A stretch of DNA of 64,000 bases, taken from contig JAIPFM010000098.1 of the NCBI GenBank assembly GCA_021736645.1, positions 19,872 to 83,871 of the forward strand, written 5' to 3'. This DNA is from Phycisphaerae bacterium. Its GTDB lineage: Bacteria; Planctomycetota; Phycisphaerae; Sedimentisphaerales; Anaerobacaceae. The position numbers and the translations under genes were made by a program. Position 1 is the stretch's first letter, and every line of letters starts with the position of its first letter. The notes under the pieces were generated by a model. The model ran no database searches. It worked only from the letters and a program-made list of their open reading frames with translations, and was not told the origin of the DNA. Shown one piece after another: positions 35,597 to 44,504 of the stretch.

Positions 35597-37120
35597 GTGC
35601 ATAAGTGCTTTCAATTCAGGAATAGTTCATTCGAATATAGACCTTTTGTCCTGGCCGTTTTGTGGTTCATCTCCGTGGCTGGCCCTTGCCTGGGGCGGGA
35701 AGTGGACATGAAGGCCCAGTGGAACGATCGCATTGCGCTCGAAAATCCGCACAAGGGTTGGTATCACCACTTTCCCGACAACAGTATCGACAAGTACATC
35801 ATCGCCCAGGATTCGGATCTGACCGAATTCCCGGGGTTGGATCATGTGTATGTGCGTCTGGCCTGGGCCTACCTCGAGCCCCGGGAAGGGCAATTCAACT
35901 GGGACATCATCGATCAGATCATTGAGAAGTGGGTCGGTCACGGACTCGGGATTGCATTTCGACTCAGTTGCAAGGAGACAAGTGTCAACCGGATTGAGCA
36001 GCAGTTTGCCACGCCCGGGTGGGTGATGGAGGCGGGGGCGAAGGGCGGTTACTATCGAGGCGGCAAGCAGGTCGGGCCCGAGGGTCCATGGGAACCTGTA
36101 TTCGACGATCCGATTTTCCTGGAAAAACTCGAGGATTTTTTAAAGGCCTTTGCTCAGCGTTATGACGGGCAGCCCTGGCTGCGATACGTGGACATCGGCA
36201 GTATCGGCGATTGGGGTGAGGGACATACGCACTCCGGCAGCCAACGGGCGTACAACTACGAACAGCGCAAAGTCCATGTGGATCTGCACCTGAGGTGCTT
36301 CACCCAGTCGCAACTGGTCATTTCTGACGATTTTGTTTACAGTATTGCAGACAAGGACGAACGTTTCAAGATGCATCAGTATGTCGTGGAAAACGGACTT
36401 ACCTATCGCGACGACAGCCCCCTGGTAGACTACTACGTAGGCGCCTATCCTGAAACCTATTCGCTGCGCAGCCCGGAGTATTTCGACGCCGTGTACAAAG
36501 CCAAACCCACTGTCTTTGAACTGCAGCATTATGGCTCGGTAAAAAAGGATGGGAACTGGACGAATGAACCCGGCTCATCCATCGTACAGAACGCGCCCGG
36601 AAAAACCGGACCTGATTTCTTCCGGGGCGCTATGGAAATGCTTCATGCCACCTACATTGGTTATCATGGCTATGCGCATGAATGGCTTGCTGACAATCCC
36701 GAACTGACCGTTGAACTCTTGAATCGCTGCGGCTACTGGTATTTTCCACACACCGTACGTTTGCCGGATGTGATCAAAGTCGGGGACAGGCCGATCGTCA
36801 CGATCACCTGGGAGAATCGCGGTGTTGCCCCGGCCTATCATCCGTACGATATTGTGCTGCGCCTGAGCGGTCCTGACACAATTACCGTGAATCTCCCTGC
36901 GGGCAACCAGACGTGGCTGCCGTCGGCCGGAAAGAACAACACCTATCGAGAGAGGTACCCCATGGTCCTTCCGGAGCGACTCAAACCGGGGCAGTACACA
37001 TTGTCTCTGAAGCTCTTCTCGAGCCAGGTATCACGCACGGTGTTTCTTCCCCTGAATCCGGAGATGAAGGACAGCGAGAACTTTTACAGGGTCTGCACAG
37101 TGAGCATTTCGGAGCGTTAG
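35597..37120 (+). CDS. Secreted DUF4832-type TIM-barrel protein, possible glycosidase
   Basis: GTG 35597 is chosen because AAGGA lies 7 bases upstream and a signal peptide follows (YRPFVLAVLWFISVAGPCLG); the palindrome at 35541 would otherwise fall inside the gene. In the 508-residue product, residues 30-370 look like a glycosidase-type barrel: LENPHKGWYHHF, VYVRLAWAYLEPREGQFNWDIID (GH42-like opening), RYVDIGSIGDWGEGHTHSG with a candidate acid/base Glu, and VISDDFVYS. The C-terminal part CGYWYFPHTVRLPDVIKVGD with WENRGVAPAYHPYDIVLRL is the DUF4832 beta-sandwich. Probably an exported glycoside hydrolase of unknown specificity, possibly controlled by the divergent MarR regulator. Confidence 0.85.
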   Translation: MHKCFQFRNSSFEYRPFVLAVLWFISVAGPCLGREVDMKAQWNDRIALENPHKGWYHHFPDNSIDKYIIAQDSDLTEFPGLDHVYVRLAWAYLEPREGQFNWDIIDQIIEKWVGHGLGIAFRLSCKETSVNRIEQQFATPGWVMEAGAKGGYYRGGKQVGPEGPWEPVFDDPIFLEKLEDFLKAFAQRYDGQPWLRYVDIGSIGDWGEGHTHSGSQRAYNYEQRKVHVDLHLRCFTQSQLVISDDFVYSIADKDERFKMHQYVVENGLTYRDDSPLVDYYVGAYPETYSLRSPEYFDAVYKAKPTVFELQHYGSVKKDGNWTNEPGSSIVQNAPGKTGPDFFRGAMEMLHATYIGYHGYAHEWLADNPELTVELLNRCGYWYFPHTVRLPDVIKVGDRPIVTITWENRGVAPAYHPYDIVLRLSGPDTITVNLPAGNQTWLPSAGKNNTYRERYPMVLPERLKPGQYTLSLKLFSSQVSRTVFLPLNPEMKDSENFYRVCTVSISER

Positions 37121-37331
37121 CACGAGTCACAACAACGTTCTCGGCAGGACTTGGCAAAGACCGAATTTTTAGTGATGAGGCAATATGAGTCAGGACAGAA
37201 ACCATTCAGGCGGACGATTAAAAACGTTCGCGAGTTCCTCTTTTGTGAGGCGGAATGGGGCGTTCAGGCGATGGCTTGACTAACAGGTGGTGAAGAAGAG
37301 TAGTATAATGTTTGTATGAAGGAGGTATGTT

Positions 37332-39602
37332 ATGTACTGCAAGCCCATTGTGAGTTTTGTCGTGGTGATCCTTGTGTGCCTGGTTTCGAGCCCGGCCCAG
37401 GCACAGGAGGGAGTCAATCTACTGCCAAACGGCGGCTTGGAGGCAGGAGATACCACGGGTTGGGGAATTCCCGGCAATGTAGAAAAGGCTGAAGTGGTGA
37501 CTCAACTGGTGGGGGCAGCCGTTCCTCAAGGACCTGTGGAGGGCGACTATTGTCTATATGTAGAAAACTCGGACACCTCCGGTGAGTCCCAAGTCTGGGA
37601 TGTTCAGCTTAAAGCGCTCAACCTGAATCAAATAACCCTGAAGGCGGGAAAGATCTATACCATCTCGGCGTTTCTCAAGTCCAAAAGCGGTCCACTCGCG
37701 GTGCGCATGCTGCTCGAGCACAATGCAGGCGGTGCGTGGCCCATCCTGGCCGGAGGGAACAATATCGATGTGACCGAGGAATGGACCGAGTTCTACAGGA
37801 CGACCGGGACGCCCCTGCAAACGGATTTGACGGCCCTGCAGTATTCCTTCCACTTTGGCAACCGCCAGGGCGCCTTTTGGATTGACGACGTACGTCTGTA
37901 TGAAGGTGAATACATAGAAACCATTTACAATCCCACCGGGCAGGCCACTAAGCCCCGACCCGCCAATGCGTCTGTGGACGTCCCTCGCGATACGATCTTG
38001 AGTTGGGAGCCCGGCCAACCTGCGGTCAGCTATACGGTTTACTTTGGTGAAAAGTTTGACGATGTCAATGATAGAAACCCCGGTACATTGGCGGCAGAGG
38101 GATTGGATGTGAATGAATTGGCCTTGGAAACACGTCCTGAATTTGGTGTGACCTATTTCTGGGCTGTGGATGAGGTCAACGGTCCCCCTGACCATACTGT
38201 GATCAAGGGCGATGTGTGGCGTTTCACGGCTGAACCCTATGCCGTCCTGGTTCCCGGGTCTGCCATGGATGTCACTGCATCGAGTGCGTCCGCTGCATTT
38301 TCTGCACCTGAAAAGACGATTGACGGTTCCGGCCTTGAAGGTGACACGCATTCAACCCGGCAGGAAGACATGTGGCTCAGTGCTGCCGGGGACCTGACAC
38401 CCTGGCTGATGGTTGAGTTTGATCAGACACAGAAACTGGATCGGATGCTGATCTGGAACTCCAACAGTCTTTCCGAGGCCTTCATTGGCTGGGGCCTCAA
38501 AGACGTGAATATCGAGTACTCCATGGACGCTGTGGATTGGACCGGGCCTGCGGAATCCATCCAGATCAACCGAGCCCCAGGCCTTCCCACCTATGATTCA
38601 CCTCAGGTGATTGACTTGGGTTTGATTGCGGCCAAGTATGTCAGACTCAACATTCTGAGCAACTGGGGCGCGCTGCTCAAGCAATATAGTGTGTCTGAAG
38701 TTCAGTTCTATGCCCTTCCGGTTCAGGCCCGCGAACCCAAACCAGCATCCGGTTCCGTGGATGTGCTTCCGAATGCAACGGTCACCTGGCGTGCAGGCCG
38801 TGAAGCCGGTCAACACACGATCTATGCAAGTACGGATGTGAATGCCCTGGCAGAGGGGTCCGCGCCTTCTGTGACCTCCATGGCAAGCCGTGTTGATCTT
38901 GGTCTGCTTGATCTGCAGCTGGATGAGACCTACTACTGGCGCGTGGATGAGGTCAATGAGGCCCAAGTCCCGTCTGTGTGGGCAGGGCCTGTATGGAGTC
39001 TGCGTACGCCGGTCGCGTTGATTGTGGACGATTTTGAGAGGTATGGGAATACCAGTCCCAATCGTCCATTCCAGACCTGGCTTGACGGATTTGGCTATTC
39101 AGCGGACGAGTTCTTCCCAGTGGAGTACACAGGCAATGGTACAGGTGCCGGCATTGGCCACGACATCTGGAGTCCGGGCAGTCCTTACTTTGAAGGTCAG
39201 ATCATGGAAACTGAGACGACCCTGCCCGGCAGCAGTCAGTCACTGCCATTCTACTACAGCAGCCCTGGCGGTGCCGCTTCCCAGACAGACCGCAAGTGGG
39301 CCGTGCCGCAAGACTGGACGCTTGGCGGTGCTCAGATCCTGGTGCTGCATTTCTTCGGTGACCCGGGCAATACAGGACAGCTTTATCTCAAGGTCAATAG
39401 CGGTAGTCAAGTCGTGTATGACGGTTCAACGAGTGCGATTTCCACGCCCGAATGGACCCAGTGGAATATTGATCTGGCCTCCCTGGGCGTCAATCTTCAG
39501 AGTGTCACACAATTGAGTATTGGCGCTCAAGGCGGTTCCGGCATGGTATATATTGACGACATTCAATTATACAGGGAGGCCCCTGCTGACCCAGGCGAGT
39601 AG
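37332..39602 (+). CDS. Multidomain secreted carbohydrate-binding protein (CBM4/9, Fn3-like, discoidin)
   Basis: ATG 37332 is preceded by AAGGAGG at 6 bases. After a signal peptide (PIVSFVVVILVCLVSSPAQAQ) come a CBM4/9-like domain (residues 27-195, NLLPNGGLEAGDTTGW...FWIDDVRLYEGE) and a fibronectin-III-like domain with YTVYFGEKFDDVND and VTYFWAVDEVNG. An F5/8 type C (discoidin) domain follows at about 300-465 (DMWLSAAGDLTPWLMVEF, KYVRLNI), then a second Fn3-like repeat (YYWRVDEVNEAQVPSVWAGPV). The C-terminal module opens with VDDFERY and ends MVYIDDIQLY. This last module recurs in the protein at 48807. No catalytic domain is visible. Probably cell-surface glycan binding. Confidence 0.88.
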   Translation: MYCKPIVSFVVVILVCLVSSPAQAQEGVNLLPNGGLEAGDTTGWGIPGNVEKAEVVTQLVGAAVPQGPVEGDYCLYVENSDTSGESQVWDVQLKALNLNQITLKAGKIYTISAFLKSKSGPLAVRMLLEHNAGGAWPILAGGNNIDVTEEWTEFYRTTGTPLQTDLTALQYSFHFGNRQGAFWIDDVRLYEGEYIETIYNPTGQATKPRPANASVDVPRDTILSWEPGQPAVSYTVYFGEKFDDVNDRNPGTLAAEGLDVNELALETRPEFGVTYFWAVDEVNGPPDHTVIKGDVWRFTAEPYAVLVPGSAMDVTASSASAAFSAPEKTIDGSGLEGDTHSTRQEDMWLSAAGDLTPWLMVEFDQTQKLDRMLIWNSNSLSEAFIGWGLKDVNIEYSMDAVDWTGPAESIQINRAPGLPTYDSPQVIDLGLIAAKYVRLNILSNWGALLKQYSVSEVQFYALPVQAREPKPASGSVDVLPNATVTWRAGREAGQHTIYASTDVNALAEGSAPSVTSMASRVDLGLLDLQLDETYYWRVDEVNEAQVPSVWAGPVWSLRTPVALIVDDFERYGNTSPNRPFQTWLDGFGYSADEFFPVEYTGNGTGAGIGHDIWSPGSPYFEGQIMETETTLPGSSQSLPFYYSSPGGAASQTDRKWAVPQDWTLGGAQILVLHFFGDPGNTGQLYLKVNSGSQVVYDGSTSAISTPEWTQWNIDLASLGVNLQSVTQLSIGAQGGSGMVYIDDIQLYREAPADPGE

Positions 39603-40051
39603 TCGCGGATTGAGGCCGAGTCTGCCGTGAAGTGGAAAAGGCCTGCTGTGTTGGTTTTCTATGAAGACTCAATGCGCCCAACCCTGTTCAGGATTCCGGT
39701 GATCTGCCAGCCCGCGATTCTCACAAAAGCACGCCATCATATTCGAGGGTTTGACATCATGTGAAGACATCGAAAAGGTCTTTCATTCTGTTATTGGCAA
39801 TACCGTGATACACCGCGACTATTCCATTTCCGGTGCATGTATTTGACTGGCCGTCTATGACAATCGTCAGGAGGTCACGTCACCGGGCGGTCTGGCTCTC
39901 CACATTGCCGCCTGAAGCAATGGGTATTCCAGGAAAACGATTGACTTTTCGGCTTTGTGTATCTACTTTGGCGGAGCGAATTATTTTTTTACAGAGTTCC
40001 ACATCAGGCGTCCTTTTGAATTGGGGAGCGCAGATGAGGAAGAAGGACGGC
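39603..40051. other. Intergenic region, no gene recognised
   Basis: About 450 bases. A plus-strand frame from 39833 runs into the ECF sigma gene, but its first 70 codons look non-coding and have no initiation signal. No repeat or RNA was identified. Confidence 0.4.
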
Positions 40052-40312
40052 ATGAGTGAAGTCACACAAATTCTGATGGCCATAGAGCAGGGCGACGCGC
40101 GTGCCGATGACCTCATCGCCCTGGACGAGACGCTCAGCCTCCTGGAGGAGACCGACAAGACAAAAGCCGAACTGGTGAAGCTCCGTTTCTTTGCAGGGCT
40201 TACCCTGGTTCAGGCTGCCGAACTCATGGATATGTCTCTTGCCACTGCCAAGCGTCACCGGACCTATGCCAAGGCCTGGCTCTACGGGATGATTCACCCT
40301 GAAGACGCCTGA
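40052..40312 (+). CDS. ECF sigma-70 factor lacking region 2 (internally deleted)
   Basis: ATG 40052 follows GAAGAAGGA. The first 14 residues (MSEVTQILMAIEQG) are the standard start of the large planctomycete ECF sigma group, whose members are about 185-200 residues. Here the sequence passes at once to the normal sigma-4 domain: DDLIALDETLSLLEETD, AELVKLRFFAGLTLVQAAE, then a helix-turn-helix with LMDMSLATAKRHRTYAKAWL. Region 2, which binds the -10 element and core polymerase, is entirely missing, giving 86 residues in one intact frame. It could be a dead gene or a stand-alone sigma-4 that titrates promoter or core. The family normally works with Ser/Thr-kinase/TPR signalling genes; a kinase-type TPR relic lies 3 kb away. 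Confidence 0.8.
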   Translation: MSEVTQILMAIEQGDARADDLIALDETLSLLEETDKTKAELVKLRFFAGLTLVQAAELMDMSLATAKRHRTYAKAWLYGMIHPEDA

Positions 40313-40429
40313 AGTCTGGTCACTTTTTGAAGGACTTCTGAGCCGGAATCAATCCCAATGACGCACGCTATGCGGCATCAAGACAACAGGATATCTGTCA
40401 GTTAACCGCTCTATTAAGGAGTTGATACG

Positions 40430-41911
40430 ATGAGAACAGGGTTCGAATCAATCTGTGTGGTATGGTTTATGACGGTGAGCGTGTGGGCAGGCTCTTCCCC
40501 TATCCTGACAGCCTCGCAAGTCGAAGCACTGACCCTTCCAGATGTTCGCATTGAGACAGCCGTGCACCACGACGGCTCTGAATCGAGTGGGGGCATCAAA
40601 GTCTCGCACCTGGACATGAAAGGCGTGATTGGCGGCTCGATCCGTTTTGAGCTGCTGCTGCCGGATGACTGGAACGGTCGATTTGCCATGGGCGGCGGAG
40701 GGGGGCTGGTCGGTTCCATTCAAAACGCGGCGCGTGATTCGATCCATAAAGGATTCGCGACCGTGGGTACGGACACCGGGCATCAAGCCGAAGGCACAGA
40801 TGGCAGTTGGGCACTGGACAACCTCGAGGCCCTGGTCAATTTCGGTCATGTCGCAGTCCATAGAACGGCCGAGGTCTCCAAGGCGATCATGCGCGCCTAC
40901 TACGGCAAGGGACCCAGCAAATCCTATTTCATCGGATGTTCGCGCGGCGGCGGTCAGGCCATGATGGAAGCCCAGCGCTACGCGCAGGACTTTGACGGCA
41001 TCGTGGCGGGTGCGCCGGCTTTTGACTGGTCAGGGATTGCAGCACTTTTTGTTCATATCGCACAAACCATGTACCCGGACCCAAACACTCTGACAAAGAC
41101 GTGTCTCACGCTTGGGGACCTGGACCTGCTCTATGCGGAGATCATGACGCAGGCCGATGAGCAGGATGGCCTCAAGGACGGCATCATCGACGATCCCACG
41201 GCCGTGACATTCGACTTGTCTGGCGTCTCCGGTCTGACAGACGCGCAGCGGGCTGCGGTTCAGGCCGTGTACGATGGCGTGAGCAACGAGAACGGAATGA
41301 TCTATCCGGGTTTTCCTATCAGCGCAGAGGCCGGGCCGGGGGGGTGGTTTGCGTGGCTTGTCGGACCGATCCCGGGCAGGGTCAATTTGAGTTATGCCTT
41401 TGGCACGAACATATTCAAGTATTTCGTTTTCAATGATCCTGATTGGGATTATTCGACGTACGACTTTGCGCACTGGCAGACCGACACCCGTTTGGCCGGC
41501 TCTGTGCTGAATGCCACGGATCCAAATCTTGACGCCTTTGCGTCGCGAGGTGGAAAGCTGATCCTCTGGCATGGCTGGTCAGACCCGGCGCTTCCAGCGT
41601 CAGCCACAGTCGCCTATTACGAGGAAGTTCTGACCCGAGATGCCAAGGCCATGGACTACGCGCGTCTGTTCATGGTGCCAGGCTGCTATCACTGCGGGGA
41701 CGGTCCCGGCGCTTACCAAGTCGACTGGCTGAAAGTGGTCGTAGACTGGGTCGAAGAAGGCAATGCCCCTGACCGCATCATCGCGAAGAAACCTGGGCCC
41801 GGAGGCGCTCCGACCATGACTCGGCCTCTGCTGCCGTACCCTCAGCGAGCCAAGTACACAGGCAGCGGCGACAAAAACGACGCGTCCAACTTTGTGGTGC
41901 GTGAGAAGTAG
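40430..41911 (+). CDS. Tannase/feruloyl-esterase family hydrolase
   Basis: The 493-residue exported protein (signal peptide FESICVVWFMTVSVWAG) has the tannase-family active site. The nucleophile is in GCSRGGGQAM (Ser near residue 168), the acid in WHGWSDPALPA (Asp) and the His in PGCYHCGDGPG. Cysteines next to the Ser and the His would form the disulfide that is diagnostic for this family (CS-D-HC arrangement). A calcium-site-like loop DEQDGLKDGIIDDP is also typical. Members hydrolyse gallate, ferulate or related aromatic esters, and the family includes MHETase-like enzymes. The exact ester is not deducible. It fits removal of phenolic esters from plant-type polysaccharides. The next gene starts 22 bases downstream. 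Confidence 0.92.
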   Translation: MRTGFESICVVWFMTVSVWAGSSPILTASQVEALTLPDVRIETAVHHDGSESSGGIKVSHLDMKGVIGGSIRFELLLPDDWNGRFAMGGGGGLVGSIQNAARDSIHKGFATVGTDTGHQAEGTDGSWALDNLEALVNFGHVAVHRTAEVSKAIMRAYYGKGPSKSYFIGCSRGGGQAMMEAQRYAQDFDGIVAGAPAFDWSGIAALFVHIAQTMYPDPNTLTKTCLTLGDLDLLYAEIMTQADEQDGLKDGIIDDPTAVTFDLSGVSGLTDAQRAAVQAVYDGVSNENGMIYPGFPISAEAGPGGWFAWLVGPIPGRVNLSYAFGTNIFKYFVFNDPDWDYSTYDFAHWQTDTRLAGSVLNATDPNLDAFASRGGKLILWHGWSDPALPASATVAYYEEVLTRDAKAMDYARLFMVPGCYHCGDGPGAYQVDWLKVVVDWVEEGNAPDRIIAKKPGPGGAPTMTRPLLPYPQRAKYTGSGDKNDASNFVVREK

Positions 41912-41932
41912 TCTGAAGAACAGGGAGGCCCT

Positions 41933-42421
41933 ATGAAACGCGATGTGATCACATTGACCGAACCAGGTCCTGCAAAGCCAAAATTCCCAGGACTCACCTC
42001 CATTTGGAAAGCACTTCGGATCTTCCAGATTGTCGCGGTGTCCCTCCTGTTAGGCAGCGTCGGGGCCCTGCAGGCCAAGGAGCCCCTCGTCAACGAAGAC
42101 GTCCTTACCCTCAGGCAGACCTGGTCTCAAGAACCCAACGGGTTTGTGCGCACCGCCGACGTCCTCGTGCCCTCGGGCGAAGGCCCGTTCCCTGTCGTGA
42201 TCATCCTCCACGGCATGGGTGGGGATTCCGGTTTCGCCAAATTCATCTGCGATACGACCCCTCGGTTCAACCATGTCATCTGCGTTGCGCCCAACGGCTA
42301 CCTCAAAGGCCAGGTCGTCCATTACAAACTCATCGGCGGCGATCACGGCCTTGGCGTGGACGGGAACAAAAACTTCAGTCTCCAGGCCATGAAAATCATT
42401 GCCGACTTCCTGCTCGAGTAA
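41933..42421 (+). CDS. Alpha/beta-hydrolase missing its central catalytic part (internal deletion)
   Basis: The 162-residue frame starts 22 bases after the tannase-like gene with a signal or anchor segment (IFQIVAVSLLLGSVGALQA). The N-terminal half RTADVLVPSGEGPFPVVIILHGMGG has the first strands and oxyanion loop of polyhydroxybutyrate-depolymerase-like hydrolases, then FNHVICVAPNGYL. At that point members normally continue for about 150-200 residues, including the GxSxG serine and the acid. Here the frame jumps to GQVVHYKLIGGDHGLGV, the catalytic-His end, and a normal C-terminus (KIIADFLLE). The nucleophile is absent, so the product cannot be an active hydrolase. The reading frame is preserved across the apparent deletion. 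Confidence 0.7.
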   Translation: MKRDVITLTEPGPAKPKFPGLTSIWKALRIFQIVAVSLLLGSVGALQAKEPLVNEDVLTLRQTWSQEPNGFVRTADVLVPSGEGPFPVVIILHGMGGDSGFAKFICDTTPRFNHVICVAPNGYLKGQVVHYKLIGGDHGLGVDGNKNFSLQAMKIIADFLLE

Positions 42422-42700
42422 GCCGTCTTGCGCGTCCCGGGGTGATATGGCGTGCCATTCGGGGCAGTCACGATTGATCTGCCCCAGTTCCAACCCTTGA
42501 ACATACCCTGGCCACATCCCAAACGTCTCCAAACTCATCATAAATACCGGTCTTCTCAATGGCTTTTCGCCCCAACCGCCCACCGTGAGGTATCTGGACT
42601 TTTTTTACAAAATCATGAGCCAAACTTGTTCCGGATGTCGCACTGTAGGCGGAGTAAGAAACAGAAACATTCATCATTTCAATTTAGAAAGAGATCTGTC

Positions 42701-43009
42701 ATGTGGAACCACTTGAAGCACGTAGCCTGTTTGTTTGCAGTATTGAGCCTGGTTGGCACGCAGTGCGTCTTCGGCGCCGTGGGTGACGGAGATCCGAACT
42801 GGCATCGCATTGGTCTCGTCTGGGATCGCGCCTACAGGAGTCTCTATGTGGATGAGGAGCTTGTGGCAACGGATGTGGAATTGCAGGCTAACTTCTCCGA
42901 TAACCAGGGGAAGCTGTACATCGGTGCCACAGACAGTTTTGATGCCGGCTCCTTCTGGTCCGGGATGATTGATGATGTACGGATTTATGATCGCGTGGTG
43001 AAACCATAA
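42701..43009 (+). CDS. Signal peptide fused to the C-terminal half of a LamG domain
   Basis: ATG 42701 follows AAAGAGAT. Residues 1-25 (HVACLFAVLSLVGTQCVFG) are a signal peptide. The rest, from GDGDPNWHRIGLVWDRAYRSLYVDEELVA to FWSGMIDDVRIYDRVVKP, is exactly the second half of a LamG/concanavalin-like domain as seen at the end of planctomycete surface proteins. The first half of the fold and any upstream domains are missing, so the 102-residue product is unlikely to fold normally. The frame is intact with start and stop. It lies just outside the left repeat at 43147. Best seen as a deletion derivative of a much larger gene. Confidence 0.65.
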   Translation: MWNHLKHVACLFAVLSLVGTQCVFGAVGDGDPNWHRIGLVWDRAYRSLYVDEELVATDVELQANFSDNQGKLYIGATDSFDAGSFWSGMIDDVRIYDRVVKP

Positions 43010-43146
43010 CTGTGGCTTTATCGTGCTCAATGTAGCGGTGCTCGTGCTTGTAATCGAAAACACGCAAAAACGAGGACGAGTGCCGCTCGCCTTGATCTGT
43101 GCAACGGGTCAGGTTTTCTGCAAATCCTGCCTTGCCATTGGAATTA

Positions 43147-43324
43147 CCAGGCGTGTGTCGGAGAATCCCGTCGTCGGCCCGCCTGCCCCTTGGGGGAGAG
43201 CGAGCGTTTTTGTGCCTGGCAAGGACGGCGAAGCAGGCCCCCTGGGGATCGATACAGCCGAACGCAGTCCAGTCGCAAAACAAGCCGCTCGAAGCCAGAT
43301 CGGATTCTTCGACAGGCTCCTAGG
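43147..43324 (-). repeat. MITE-like element, copy 1 (terminal inverted repeats)
   Basis: This ~178-bp segment is the reverse complement of 48507-48685 with few differences. Its ends read GTGTCGGAGAATCCC and GGATTCTTCGACAGGCTCCTAGG, imperfect inverted repeats of each other. It carries no transposase and would need one in trans. Its right end abuts the TPR relic, and a plus-strand frame entering that relic has an N-terminal part derived from the element. Confidence 0.75.
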
Positions 43325-43942
43325 ACTTTGATTGACTTTCCTGCACACCGAGGGACACTGGGATGGACCTACACAGGACTGGGGCTCTATGAGTCAGCCG
43401 AACCGCATTTGGAGCGGGCACTGACCGTCTACCGTACCCATCTCGGCGCTCAGGACTCGACCGCCCTGGAATGCACGATGCGTCTCGGTCAGTTGCGTTT
43501 TGGTCAGAACCGCTTTGAGGCCGCAGAGACTCTGCTGACCGAGGCGACGAAGGGCCTGGAGTCCGTGCGCGGCGCAGAGGACCCCAACACGCTATTGTCC
43601 ATGGTGCTGCTGGGGTAGGCCAAAAATGCCCGCGGCAATACGGCGGAGGCGGAGCGTTTGTTTACTGAGGCATGGGAGGGTCGGTGTCAGAAGCTCGGTG
43701 TGGATCATCCGGACACGCTGGATTCCCTGCATGAGTTCGGCGCGATGTCCCTTCATCAGGGCCGCCACGAGCCCGCCGAGACCAGGCTGCTCGCCGCGTA
43801 CGAGGGTCTGACCCGCAAACTCGGCGTGCAACACCCCCTGACCCTGAAGTCACTGCATACCCTGATCCAGCTCTACGATGACTGGCACAAACCCGAAGAG
43901 GTCGAAAACGTCCGGGCCAAGCTGCCCACAAATGGAGGATAG
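43325..43942 (+). pseudogene. TPR relic of a Ser/Thr-kinase-type protein with in-frame TAG
   Basis: Translation shows kinesin-light-chain-type TPRs: WTYTGLGLYESAEPHLERAL, RLGQLRFGQNRFEAAETLL, AERLFTEAWEG, LGVDHPDTLDSLHEFGAM, LGVQHPLTLKSLHTLIQLY, ending KPEEVENVRAKLP. That C-terminus is common in planctomycete kinase-TPR proteins. A TAG at 43616-43618 interrupts the frame, and the same frame then continues to TAG at 43940. The N-terminal kinase is missing; the MITE-like element lies directly upstream and may have truncated it. Intact relatives phosphorylate unknown partners and often lie beside ECF sigma genes. Confidence 0.75.
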
Positions 43943-44010
43943 AACAAAGATTAGAACATGAGTGTGCAAATGATCGTGAGTATGAAGCTACAGGGGTATC
44001 GAAATCGCCT

Positions 44011-44217
44011 CTAAGATGTATGGCACCAGTTGCAGCAATAATAACAACCATTCACTTTAGAGTCGTGTTCTTTTGCTTTTATTACAGCCCCACGACAACT
44101 TGGGAAATCCCCCAAATATAGCCTGTCTTCTGCATTAGGCAAATGACTACAGGTTGCAGTATGCACCTCATGATCTCCATTGCTTTGAGGGTTTTTATTC
44201 ATGTAGTAGATTGCCAC
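44011..44217 (-). CDS. Small Cys-rich protein of a conserved uncharacterised family
   Basis: GTG 44217 is supported by GAGG 6 bases upstream. The 68-residue product contains NKNPQSNGDHEVHTATCSHLP, YLGDFPSCRGAV and a terminal NGCYYCCNWCHTS. The pattern NKN.Q.NGDHEVH..C...LP......LG.F..C..AV..A......NGCYYC...CH is one I recall from many unrelated bacteria, where it is annotated as hypothetical. Six cysteines (23, 41, 58, 61, 62, 65) and several His suggest zinc or iron binding. It is cytoplasmic in appearance (no signal peptide). It marks the left part of the AT-rich island. Function unknown. Confidence 0.75.
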   Translation of the reverse strand: MAIYYMNKNPQSNGDHEVHTATCSHLPNAEDRLYLGDFPSCRGAVIKAKEHDSKVNGCYYCCNWCHTS

Positions 44218-44504
44218 TTATAACCTCTCTTGGCTTTATCCTGAGCAGCATCAAGATGCTGCTGCCTAAAACCTGCAAATTCAGCTTCAATAATTACAGC
44301 ATTGTGACGGTTAATCATCACGTAGTTGACAACATTAAGTTACAATCTCCATTAATGCACAACTTTATGGTTAAGCGTTTGTGTGTGCGGAAATGTTGAT
44401 TGGTTTTGTGGAATTGGTGAAAAATATGAACAAATATTGCCTTGTAGGAGTCAGTTTGCTGCAGGACGTTATCTTGACGTTATCTTTAAACGCCCCTGAG
44501 GGAG

